From: Nematostella vectensis
Lineage: Eukaryota > Cnidaria > Anthozoa > Actiniaria > Edwardsiidae
DNA length: 64,000 nt
Direction: 5' to 3'
Assembly: GCF_932526225.1 (NCBI RefSeq)
Contig: NC_064043.1
Coordinates: 8,423,501-8,487,500 of the forward strand
Made by a program: the position numbers and the translations under genes. Below the pieces are notes generated by a model. That model was not told the origin of the DNA, made no database searches, and saw only the letters and a program-made list of their open reading frames with translations. Below, piece by piece: positions 26,387-38,500 of this stretch (position 1 is its first letter; each line of letters starts with the position of its first letter).

Positions 26387-26697
26387 TTAGCCTATTTTGC
26401 ATGCCTGCACTGCATCATGGGAGCCCTGGAAACACCTTGACATAGACAGGCGGGCAATCTCGTCCCCCAGAATCATAACAGTTTTTTTATAAGTCTCTTT
26501 GTCCCAAAGCCAAACAAAACATTTCCAGGTCCAAGGAACCCAGAATAAACCTGAAAACAATTTTTGAATACGGTTGGGTAGCAAAGATGGCCCACATTGG
26601 AGAGTATGAGGCCATTCACTAGAAAATTCCTTTCTCACTTGGTGAAGCCTAGACAAGGAATTATCCCATTGAATCAACCTCAGCGTCGTGCAAACAT
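26387..26697 (-). other. Unrecognised open frame, about 103 codons
   Basis: An open frame from ATG at 26697 to a stop at 26387. Open reading continues about 100 bp further upstream without an ATG. It is Trp-rich in the middle (FWVPWTWKCFVWLWDKE) and ends LSMSRCFQGSHDAVQACKIG. I do not recognise the family. There are no clear flanking splice sites, signal peptide or paralogous exon in the window. The final part overlaps a GCACTGCATCATGGGA phrase shared with the dispersed repeat at 20630, so it may be transposon-related. It could equally be chance. Confidence 0.2.
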
Positions 26698-27120
26698 CCA
26701 TAAGCACAGCATTAATTATGCCCAAATAGACTTTATGATGTCCTAAGGCACTCTCCAGATGTGAAAAAGCTGTAATCTTTAAGCAAATTACAAGCAAAAC
26801 TGTTGTAAGCGACAGGCTGTAGCAGTGCCGTCGCTAGAAAGAAAAGGCACCGCAGTGCATTGTTGGAAACTTCAAGGCAAACCGTCTTGGGTCAGCGGTA
26901 GCTTAGCTTAACTGGTAGTGTTGGACTTGAGGTAGGAAGGGGGGGGGGGGGGGGGGGAGGTTTCTGTTTTCAGTCTGTTTTTCTTACAATTTTGCTCGAA
27001 AGTACCCAGGAGTGAAAGGGTTAAGAATGTCACAGCGTTTCCTAGGATCAGGCTAATTTTAGACGCGCGAGCACGAACGGGCCAATCAGCTACTTTGATG
27101 TTGGTCGCGCGCGCGAGTGA

Positions 27121-27320
27121 NNNNNNNNNNNNNNNNNNNNNNNNNNNNNNNNNNNNNNNNNNNNNNNNNNNNNNNNNNNNNNNNNNNNNNNNNNNNNNNN
27201 NNNNNNNNNNNNNNNNNNNNNNNNNNNNNNNNNNNNNNNNNNNNNNNNNNNNNNNNNNNNNNNNNNNNNNNNNNNNNNNNNNNNNNNNNNNNNNNNNNNN
27301 NNNNNNNNNNNNNNNNNNNN
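27121..27320. other. Assembly gap (200 N)
   Basis: Two hundred unresolved bases. The right flank is a pure (AT)n tract, so the gap probably arose in a longer microsatellite. The true length is unknown. Confidence 0.99.

Positions 27321-27388
<68 letters not shown>
27321..27388. repeat. (AT)n microsatellite
   Basis: About 68 bp of AT dinucleotides with one AA interruption, beginning directly at the gap. Confidence 0.97.
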
Positions 27389-27390
<2 letters not shown>

Positions 27391-27622
27391 AGTGTAGCTG
27401 AATATAATCTTTACTAAAATATAGATCAGCTAGCATGGCAATTTTGTCCTATTTGTTTTAAGTATAACCCTTCACTTTCGCTAGTTCCAATAAAACAACA
27501 GAGACTTATGATATATATATACTGAGTGTAGCTGAATATAACCTTTACTAAAATATAGATCAGCTAGCATGGCAATTTTGTCCTATTTGTTTTAAGTATA
27601 ACCCTTCACTTTCGCTAGTTTA
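27389..27622. repeat. Direct duplication of about 98 bp
   Basis: GAGTGTAGCTGAATATAA through CCTTCACTTTCGCTAGTT occurs at 27389-27487 and again at 27525-27620 with only a base or two changed. A short AT-rich spacer lies between. This is a recent local duplication or two tails of one element. Confidence 0.9.
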
Positions 27623-28057
27623 AGACTGGCACAGAGATTTAATTAAAATTTATTTATATAAAGATTAAAAGATATAAAGATTAGTACCTGAACAATATGG
27701 AACTAGATATACAATAGCAGGGGCGGCGAAAGGGGAGGGGCAGGGGGGGCACTCTTTGAGAGGATGTTTCTTAAATATATATGAACGTTTTTTAAACCAA
27801 CGGGTTTCAAGCGGTATACATGCAACTGACAACAAATTTGTTGAACAGTTTAAAATCCCCGCGTTCTTATAAAAAGGATTTGAAACCACCACCCACCCCT
27901 TCCCCCTGAAACCACCAACCACTCCTCCCCCTGAAGCCACTACCCACCCCTTCCCCCCAACTTTCGCCCCCCCCCCCCCCCCCCCCACTTATGGGACCAC
28001 TCCGCCGCCCCTGAGTAGTAGGAAACATTGTGAACTGGATAAAATTTTTATTCCCCC

Positions 28058-28318
28058 CTATTAAAGCCGCATTGTCACCAGTTTACTTCCGGTCGATTAC
28101 GTAACATTCTCCGATGATTTTTAACGGAAAGCGCGAAAAATATTTCAAAATATTGAAAGCAGTGTGTCTATTGCAAGTTTCTTCGAGGATGTGATTGATA
28201 ATTTAGAGCGGATGGCCTGTTAAATATCTCGGATTCTAATAGATTCTTTTGTCTTTTAACGGTTGAGGTTTCCGTCGGACCTCCGGAAGTGAACTGGTGA
28301 CAATGCGGCTTTAATGAC
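28058..28318. mobile_element. MITE with ~38-bp inverted ends and TTAA-like termini
   Basis: Left end TTAAAGCCGCATTGTCACCA, continuing GTTTACTTCCGG. Right end CCGGAAGTGAACTGGTGACA, continuing ATGCGGCTTTAA. The element is about 260 bp with no coding capacity. TTAA-type termini suggest piggyBac-like mobilisation, but this is inference. Confidence 0.75.
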
Positions 28319-28881
28319 AGCCCCCAAAAAAGTGACCCCCCCCCTAAATCCGCGCCCCCAAAAACGTAGCCCTACCTACATTTTTGCTGCCCCCCCCAGT
28401 AATTAATGACTGCTACCCTATTTGCTTCTTCTGTGTCATATATAGCATCAACCTTTATCAGGTCGACAACCTGGATTTAGACGCACATTTGAGTGCCTTC
28501 ACTTTTTCTGAATTCCTTCCCCTCCCCTTTTCTCAGCAGCTTGCAGCTAATCTCTTGCTCGCGTTCCTTTAACATTTTCGTTGCCGTTCCCTCCTTTGCT
28601 CCTTCTTTCTTTGGGTTTTCTCGAGGGGGGGGGGGGGGGGCACAACTCTATCAACTCTATTTTGACGGAGGATGGAAGACGTGAATAGACTGTGTCATAC
28701 ATCAAGTATGGATCTCCAATTTCAACGCTGACCACTTCTTGCGCCGATGGCTCTCGCAAAAAAACATTTTAATGATGTCCCAACAACCGTGAAAACTCTG
28801 TCATATTTTGATTTTCCGTGAATCCAACAAACCAAACTTCTCCATCGGAGTGTCTTCATTTAACCAAGCGACTGATTCAGG

Positions 28882-29499
28882 ATGATGGAACTAAGCTTAA
28901 CGCGGTCTGATTATCTTCAGGTAAGCCGCCATCTTGGCAGATGTCTTCAAATTTTGTTTCTGAAAACTAGTTGCGCTTACTCGATTGTCGCCCGTCTTTA
29001 CGACTATTTCGTTAGGTTGGTGTGACTTCTCCTAAGACCCTGAAGCTTTTGCCTTCAGGAGGTAAACGAAGCACTCAGAAGGTAGGTTTATATGCCTTGA
29101 TCGAGCACTGGAATTGTGTTTAGTTTACATTGACAACCAGCTCGTAGATACCGTATCTTGACATAAAATTGGGTTAGAAATGAAAGATTAACCTAAATAC
29201 TTTGCTAGTACGATGGTAGATTTTATTTAATAAAGTTTTAAACTGTAATGGGAATAATAAGTCCCAAGTTTTAAACTGTAAATGGAAATAACGAGTCCCA
29301 TTTTTCTATTATATAATATTCATTTCACTTTCCCAGATTGCCATTGCTGATCATGATGGTGTTGTCACATGCTTTGGGATGAAAAAGAGTACTTCCCAGG
29401 TACACGAATACATAACTAGAGGCATAACCATGGATATGGTTTTTTTTCCATAGCCTGAAAACAGTGACCCCCCCTCCAAAAAAAAAAAGATGAATAAAA

Positions 29500-29532
<33 letters not shown>

Positions 29533-32500
29533 GGGGGGGTGGTCCCCCTCAGTCAACCTCCCCCTGTTCTGCATCCTAATTCATTGTATGAAAAAGCCAT
29601 AATGGGGGGGGGGGGTCAGCAGATCCGGCCTAAATTGGCATGTGAAGTTACGGATTTAAAGAAAAAGTAGAATGGATTGTTGAATTCTTAAAATGAGTCA
29701 GATCACGGGTCTATTGATAATTAAACGGCAGATTTCAAATTCTAATACTCATGACTGCACATTTTGCCGGCTCGTAAAGGTGAAAAATCACATTTATGAT
29801 TTCGTCAATCATTCGGATTGAAGCAAGATGGGTCGGAACTGCAGATTTTCGAAAAAATGAGTGGATTATCAAATTCGGAGACCCCTATCCTAACCACCTT
29901 TATAAATATTGTTTAAAGAATTTGTCCCTTCCCCCATTTCTTTTTGGTAATTTCTCTTTGATTATCCAGTGTTAGTAACTATATTAATGTCATTTACAGT
30001 AATTGTTGTTTTTGGTTTACCATTTGACAGATTGTCTTCAAGACCCTTCCAAGCTCTGCCATATCACGGCTAAGCCTGGGTGGATTCCAGGGCCCTGCCC
30101 AAGACAGGATCTTTGTAGCCTCTGGTGCTGAGGTTAAAGGTTTCTCAAAAAAGGGGAAGCAGTTTCTTGGATTTGATACAAACTTGACAGAGAGTATTCA
30201 AGCCATGTAAGTAAATGCAAGTTCTATGTTCAGGAGAGAATACCATTACCAGATTAATGAATATGGTCCACCAAAAAAACTGGCACCCAACTCAATTTTC
30301 ATCTTTAATAAGTCTTCTTTATGACAGACTAAAAAAGGTAAATTGTTACAAGCTTACTGATGTTTATCTTAATTAGCCTGGTTAAGCCAAGGCTTAATGT
30401 ACCATTGACCCAAATGACTTAAAAGCAAGGAGGCTCCTGCCAATTTTTCCCCTTTCACAAAGTTTAGTTATGGATAAGTGTTTTGTTAGATAGCCAGGTA
30501 TTATACACTTTCTGATTTTCTATTCATATTCTTCTTCAGGTTTGTAAATGGTGCTGATCTTTTTCTGTGTGGAAACTACATATACAATCACTATAGAGAT
30601 TGCAAGGATGAGAACTATTACTTGTCAGGAGACAAGATAAATGATGTCATCTGTCTCCCACCAAGAAAGTGAGCTCTCTAATGCAGATATTTTTATAATA
30701 CAGTACATGCGTAGATGTTCTATAAGTAATAAAGTGTGCACATTGATTGTTTATGGTTTTGTGGCTCACATAATTGTAAACTTTGATGCAATTGTATGCC
30801 AGTTTAACTGAGGGGTCTACGAAACAGAACTGTTTTAAATGCTTCGAATGCAGTCTTATTCAAAGTGATTGTCTATGATATGATATGTTGATGATAGTGG
30901 TGTTGATGGTAGTGTTGATGATAGTGGTGTTGATGGTAGTGTTGATGTTAGTGGTGTTGATGGTAGTGGTGTTGATGGTAGTGTTGATACTAGTGTTGAT
31001 GATAGTGATGTTGATGGTAGTGTTGATGATAGTGGTGTTGATGGTAGTGGTGTTGATGGTAGTGGTGTTGATGGTAGTGTTGATGGTAGTGTTGATGATA
31101 GTAGTGTTGATGATAGTGGTGTTGATACTAGTGTTGATGATAGTGGTGTTGATGATAGTGATGTTGATGGTAGTGGTGTTGATGGTAGTGGTGTTGATGA
31201 TAGTGGTGTTGATGGTAGTGTTGATGGTAGTGTTGATGATAGTGGTGTTGATGATAGTGGTGTTGATACTAGTGTTGATGATAGTGGTGTTGATGATAGT
31301 GATGTTTATGATAGTCGTGTTGATGGTAGTGGTGATGATAGTGGTGTTGATGGTAGTGTTGATGATAGTAGTGTTGATGATAGTGGTGTTGATGGTAGTG
31401 TTGATGGTGGTGTTGATGGTGGTGTTGATGATAGTGGTGTTGATGGCAGTGTTGATGATAGTGGTGTTGATGGTAGTGTTGATGATAGTGGTGTTGATGG
31501 TAGTGTTGATGATAGTGATGTTTATGATAGTCGTGTTGATGATAGTGGTGATGATAGTGGTGTTGATGGTAGTGTTGATGATAGTGGTGTTGATGATAGT
31601 GGTGTTGATGGTAGTGGTGTTGATGATAGTGGTGTTGATGATAGTGGTGTTGATGATAGTGGTGTTGATACTAGTGTTGATGATAGTGATGTTTATGATA
31701 GTCGTGTTGATGGTAGTGGTGATGATAGTGGTGTTGATGATAGTGGTGTTGGTAGTGGTGTTGATGGTAGTGGTGTTGATGGTAGTGGTGTTGATAGTGG
31801 TGTTGATGGTAGTGTTGATGATAGTGGTGTTGATGATAGTGGTGTTGATGGTAGTGTTGTTGATGGTGGTGTTGATGATAGTGGTGTTGATGGTAGTGTT
31901 GATGATAGTGGTGTTTATGATAGTGGTGTTTATGATAGTGATGTTTATGATAGTCGTGTTGATGGTAGTGGTGATGATAGTGGTGTTGATGATAGTGGTG
32001 TTGATGATAGTGGTGTTGATGGTAGTGTTGATGATAGTGGTGTTGATACTAGTGTTGATGATAGTGGTGTTGATGGTAGTGTTGATGATAGTGGTGTTGA
32101 TGGTAGTGTTGATGATAGTGGTGTTGATAATAATGGTGTTGATGGTAGTTTTAATGGTGTTGATGGTAGTGGTGTTGATGGTAGTGTTGATGATAGTGGT
32201 GTTGATAATAATGGTGTTGATGGTAGTTTTGATGATAGTGGTGTTGATGATAGTGGTGTTGATGGTAGTGTTGATGATAGTGGTGTTGATAATAATGGTG
32301 TTGATGGTAGTTTTGATGATAATGGTGTTGATGGTAGTGGTGTTGATGGTAGTGTTGATGATAGTGGTGTTGATAATAATGGTGTTGATGGTAGTGTTGA
32401 TGATAGTGGTGTTGATGATAGTGGTGTTGATGGTAGTGTTGATGATAGTGGTGTTGATAATAATGGTGTTGATGGTAGTTTTGATGATAATGGTGTTGAT

Positions 32501-35500
32501 GGTAGTGGTGTTGATGGTAGTGTTGATGATGGTGGTGTTGATGATAGTGGTGTTGATGGTAGTGTTGATGATAGTGGTGTTGATAATAGTGGTGTTGATG
32601 ATAGTAGTGTTGATGATAATGGTGTTGATGATAGTGTTGATGATGGTAGTGTTAATGGTGGTGTTGATGGTAGTGTTGATGATAGTGGTGTTGATGATTG
32701 TGGTGTTGATGGTAGTGTTGATGATAGTGGTGTTGATAATAGTGGTGTTGATGATAGTGGTGTTGATGGTAGTGTTGATGGTAGTGTTGATGTTAGTGGT
32801 GTTGATGGTATTTTCAATGGTAGTGTTGTTATACTGCTGCTGATGGTAATACGGCCTTTCATTCGTAGGAGTGGTGAGTTAGTACCTATCCTAGCATGCC
32901 AAGACAGAGTGCTCCGTGTTTTACAGGTAATTTTACCAATTTAACACTTATTATATATAGAAACTGTTCTTTTGTGAACGAGTCTGTCTTCTTTTTGTAG
33001 GACTCTGACCTATTGTATGAGGTAGAGGTTGCAGGACCTCCTTTGGTGATGGCTTTGTATGGGGGAAATGGTGGTAAGGTCTGCCTCTGGATATGGTTAT
33101 TGAATATTTTAATAGTTGCTGATGAATCTTTAAATTTGCATTGTACTCCACAGTGAATCTCAACTATTTCAGCAAACCCAATAAAACTCAATAAATACAT
33201 GTTAACATTAACAAGCTTTTATTTGACCGTGTTGATCAACTCACACTTTTTGCTATCCCTTAAGCTATCGATGTCTCCTTTGAGTGTTCAAATACGCATG
33301 GTCCAATGTTCACATATCTTTGAATTTTTAGGACCAAGTGGAGAGGAGGTTATTTATGGGACATCTGATGGCAAGATAGGTCTTGTTCAGCTTGGGAGGT
33401 AGGCATGTATTATATATTACTGTGCTTATCTCTGTTTTAAAAACTTTAAAGGATTTGAAAATTCCAATGCAAGCTAAAGTGAAGATTTTATAATTCAGGT
33501 GGTACCTAAAGATAGATGGGAATATTTTTTGTTAGGAAGGGGGAGGGGGGGATATTAAGAAGTGTCCAATACTACCTCTCATATGGTGTTATAGATACAG
33601 ATAAAACAATTGAACATTTATTAAAAAAAATATATTTTGAATACAGACATACTCCAAACCACAAGTGGGAGATTCCAAATGAAAAGAGGAATGGGAGTAT
33701 ACTGGCCCTGGAGACATTTGACATCACGGCAGATGGTGTTGCTGATATCCTTGTTGGTAGGGATGATGGTGTTGTGGAGGTGTATGGGTTTGACGAGATG
33801 GACGAGCCAGTGCACAGGTTTTCTCAGGTAGGTGACATTTACCCATTGGTAAGAACTAATCAGAAAATTAATTATTGCTACATTATGCACTGGCGAATCC
33901 AAAATCTTAAAAAGGAAGTTGTCAAATAGAGTAGGATATTATAAAATGCACCAAAGAATAATATTAATTGGAATTGGGGAGCCCCCTGTTCATCCAATCT
34001 TGTGGATCTGCTCTTTTTTGTGCCATACACTCTGCAGATGTTCAATGCAGACAAACAACATGGATTCTCAAAATCACCCTGTGCCTGATAGAGGTTGTGC
34101 TGCTATACCTTGTGAAGCTGAAATAGTTACTTGGGATTAGACCGATGTACACAAATAATGTCTTAATTGGCTTGTATATAATATGATACCAAGTGTTGAA
34201 TGAACTGTCTCATCTTGTTCATCATTGTACATTATTTGATTAGATATAGTTATCATAGACAGTCTGGAATATCAGCCAGATCACAGGCTTCTTCTAAATG
34301 ATTTTAGCAGATAACTCCATTTGGGCCATTTGGTGCTCTCCTCCTCCTCTGCTCTCATTCGACTATCACAGGCTTCTTCTAAATGATTTTAGCAGATAAC
34401 TCCATTTGGGCCATTTGGTGCTCTCCTCCTCCTCTGCTCTCATTCGACTATCACAGGCTTCTTCTAAATGATTTTAGCAGATAACTCCATTTGGGCCATT
34501 TGGTGCTCTCCTCCTCCTCTGCTCTCATTCGACTATCACAGGCTTCTTCTAAATGATTTTAGCAGATAACTCCATTTGGGCCATTTGGTGCTCTCCTCCT
34601 CCTCTGCTCTCATTCGACTATCACAAACGATCGATGTCCAGAACAATGCATTCTAAAAGTTTATTCAAGGAGGTTTCTGTGAAATGGCTAAATGTTCTTA
34701 TCCTTGTTCTACTTGCAGACCATGAGTGAGAGCATCACCTCTATCGCTGGTGGGTGTGTTAGTGCGGCCGGTTATGATGAGTTGGTGGTGGGAACTTACG
34801 CTGGATGGGTGGTCGGCCTCACGACGGAGCCGCAGCACAAGGAAGCAGGATCTGACATGACGTCCCAAGAACCAATCAGTGAAGAGACTCAACAAAAAAT
34901 CAACAACTTACGGTATACATTAAGAGATGAAGAGATGTCCTATATGGCTTTTATTATTATTATTATTTTTTTTTTGGGGGGGGTGGGGGTTGGGCTCCTA
35001 ATTTCCAACCATAAGACATTTTTTTTTGGGGGGGGGGATGTCACTTTGTCTTCTTACACTGAAATATGAGTAGAAAATTATTGTTTGCTTTGTTTGGATG
35101 TAAGTTATTGGAAAGGCTGCATTACCCATATTCCCCACCCCTTCTGTTCTCCTCTCTATAAAAATATCCAAATTCAAATATGATATTCTATATATTTTTT
35201 TATGCTAAAGCATTTTCTATCTTCTTTATGCAGCTATGAGATTGACAGTTTACAGCAGCAAGTTCTAAAGGAGCGTGAGAAATACCAATACACAGCCCAC
35301 TCTACATCAGCTGTGTCTGCTATTCCCCAGTTTGCGATCAACGACAGATTTGCCCTAAACCGTGATGATGCAAGCTACACGCTCAGTATTGAAGTACAGA
35401 TACCTATTGACAACGTCCTTCTGCAGGTGTGTAATTTAGGTCATGGTATTTAAAGCGTGAGACCCCTAAGGGCTTGCAGAATCTTTAAATACCCTCTAAG

Positions 35501-38500
35501 GGCTAGAAGAATCTATGTTTTCATGGAAACAAAAACTTTTATACTCCTTTTTTTTCTTGCTTTTCATGCAATGAGGGTATTGCTTTATAATAAAACAATT
35601 ATAGATAAATACAGTACTGTTAAAATAATTATAGATAAATACAGTACTGTTAACAATTATAGATAAATACAGTACTGTTAAGCATTGCTAAGCATTGATC
35701 ATGTTTGGTAGAGCGATGTGCCAATTGACCTACTCGATGTTGACAAGAACTCTGCTGTTGTCAGTTACAGTGCTTGTGATGTTGAGGTCAGTAATGATAA
35801 ACATCAACAACAATGAAAACTACAACAACGTCAAAACAACAACAACAACAAAAAACGACAATGACAACAGCATCCACCAGTACCCTTGTGCTGGGGCCGG
35901 TTCCTGAAAGGCCGATTAACTTAACCCTAGATCAGCGCTTGGTTAAAATTCGCTAATCGTAGGCTAGCTAACCTACGGATAACTGGTCGTCCCCGAAAGC
36001 CAAGTAATCCCCCGATTTACTAACCCTGGATTAAAGTCCATATAACCTTTCAGAGTTGATATATTCAGTCAATTCTTTATATTTTCATCTTCCAAATGGT
36101 ATGTGGTTCGTGTGGACCCTATATAACTCAAATCTGTAATATTGGGGCATTATGGTCAACCTCCGGAAAAAAGGCCGTGAACTGAAAGGCCCTGGTCCAG
36201 TCATTTGTGATGTAGATTGAGTTGTCAATCAAATTACATGAGGACTATGCGCGCGCAAAACAGGTTCCCGTCTTCATGTCTTCTTAGTTATTGCTGAAGA
36301 TCATTGTGTGGTTAAGTTTTACCGTCATCTTTATATCTCAACCTGGTAGTCAAATGATTATTTAAGAGACAAACCTGCAAAATTTAGCAGATATTTTGTA
36401 GTCTGTGAATTGTTTCTTTGCATTGTGCGCGCGTGCTTCATGCGCACAATGAATGGCGACATTCTCACGAGCGCGCGCTGTTTTTGAAACCTACAACAAA
36501 ACGATGTTCCGTAGACTGTCTTTGGTGTTTCATTTTTGCAGAGAAACCCCAAAACACCTCTACATCGCCTGTAATTACCTCCATTTCATTGCCAAAAATG
36601 TCATTTGCAGGATTCGAGCTGGAGGTGACACTAGCGAGACAGAATCATTTCAAGTATAAATTTCATGTAACTTTCTGTCTGTCTCAGCATCGCAACGAAG
36701 GTCGCATAACAAAGCAAAATGTTAGGACATTTGATCCCTACATTGTTTTTGTGGAACGTTTTTTTTGGTGGCAACTTCATTTTACGAAACTTTATTTCTA
36801 CTACTAAGTTGGGGGGCCTTATTACGCCAACTAAACCGTAGGTTAGCGAATTAACCCACTTCGCGAGCAGGGTTAGATTTTACTTCCAAACTAACCCAGA
36901 GTCAGCGCTAACCAACGTTTTGGAAACAGAACTAATCCGGGGGTAAAAATTTAATCCTGGGTTAGAGCAAATTTAACCCTGGCTTAGCGTTTCGGCTTTT
37001 CAGGAACCGTCCCCTGCTGGACAAGAAAGAAGAAATTTCTTTGTCCCAACTACAGATACAGTACAAAAGCTTTCCCCATCCCCCTCGCCCTTAGGGTATC
37101 TAAAACCTCCCCTATAAATATCAAGCCCCCCCCCCCATTACATGGCTGATAAGGGTCTCCACCCCCTCTGAAACTTCTAAGTAAGGCCCCATCAATAACT
37201 AGGTTAAAAGCAACAACAACACAACCAGAACCCGGAGAAGACTTATCACATACAAAATAGTCATTCGAAGGGTTTATTTATTTCGACTGTCATCAATAAG
37301 CAAAATTCTATTTCTTATCTTCCATATTTGTTACAAAGTCATGTTGTTAAGTTAAAAAAAAGGACCCACAGCCCCGGAAATGTCCCCCCCCCCCTTCCAC
37401 CAGCCTCTCTTCCCCATTTCCTACCCATATATTGACGAAAGAAAGTACAGTGAAACGAAATAAGTACATTGAAAAAAAAATATTGCATCAACGGCTCATT
37501 TAAGTATTATTTCTGTTGAATTACACATTTGAAAACGTGTCTGAAAGGTTTCCTGAGTAGGTTATCTTACTTGTAGAATGGGAACTTTTTACTGGCAACG
37601 TATCGCTGTCAAGCCAACACGACTCGCCTGGAGCTGAAGATCCGGTCGATAGAAGGGCAGTATGGCACGCTACAAGCGTATATCACCCCTCGCATACAAC
37701 CCAAGACTTGCCAGGTCAGACAGTATCCCATCAAGCCTCTTTCGCTGCACCAGAGAACACATGTCTTCGACGAGTCCAAGTAAGTCTTCCCACACAGTAG
37801 AATCCCCCCAAATTAATTTTCAAGGGAGATCATATCAGTTCGATTCGAGTTGGCGGAAGTTTCCAACGTCGACTGAACAAAAATGAGAAAATAGGTATTT
37901 TGCGGCTCGTATACTATGTTATAAATCACAAACAAATTATTGTTATCCCACATGCGTGATAAAACCCAATCAAGACAACTAAAAGACTTTAATCATTGGA
38001 AAAAAGAATCCAAATTGATCAACATTTCTTATTTTGACAGGAATAAAAATCGTGTTAACGGGGTAACCAAAAGAATGGGCTCGATTTGCCTTGCATTTCG
38101 ACCTTTTTTAAATTAATTATTACTTTTTGGTTAATTATTACTTTTCTATTGTTGTTGTTTTTGTTATTATCATTAGCCTTTCTCTGTGAAACCGCTAAAA
38201 ACATGCGAGTTTTTAATTTCTTCCTCCCTCCTCGGTATTAAGAACGGACAATTTGAACTTTAAAACTCGCCACACTTCAAAGGCTGCACTCGGGGAACCC
38301 ATTTACTGGATTGACTGCAGTAATAAAATATCGCAATATTGGTCTGACGATGCAATAAACCATCATCCTGACATACGGGGAATTACCGTCTTTTGCATTA
38401 CTACGCCAACAACCCAGATGAGATCTCGACGGTCAATCGTCAAATACTTTTCCGCCAATCAATTGTTTTGACTCTGCCGGCTAAATTGCTATTGCGACTG

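Larger units (their letters stand above)
26698..28057. other. Intergenic region with assembly gap and low-complexity tracts
   Basis: Contains poly-G/C runs (26941-26957, 27968-27986), the N gap, an (AT)n tract and a short direct duplication, each listed separately. No gene is visible. CA- and CCACCC-rich text at 27880-27960 is low complexity. Confidence 0.5.

Noticed and set aside
30885-32843. A 652-codon Val/Leu/Met/Ile frame and its 305-codon antisense partner
   Set aside because: It lies wholly in BBS7 intron 5 and consists of a multiple-of-3 minisatellite. There is no domain, start context or splice link.
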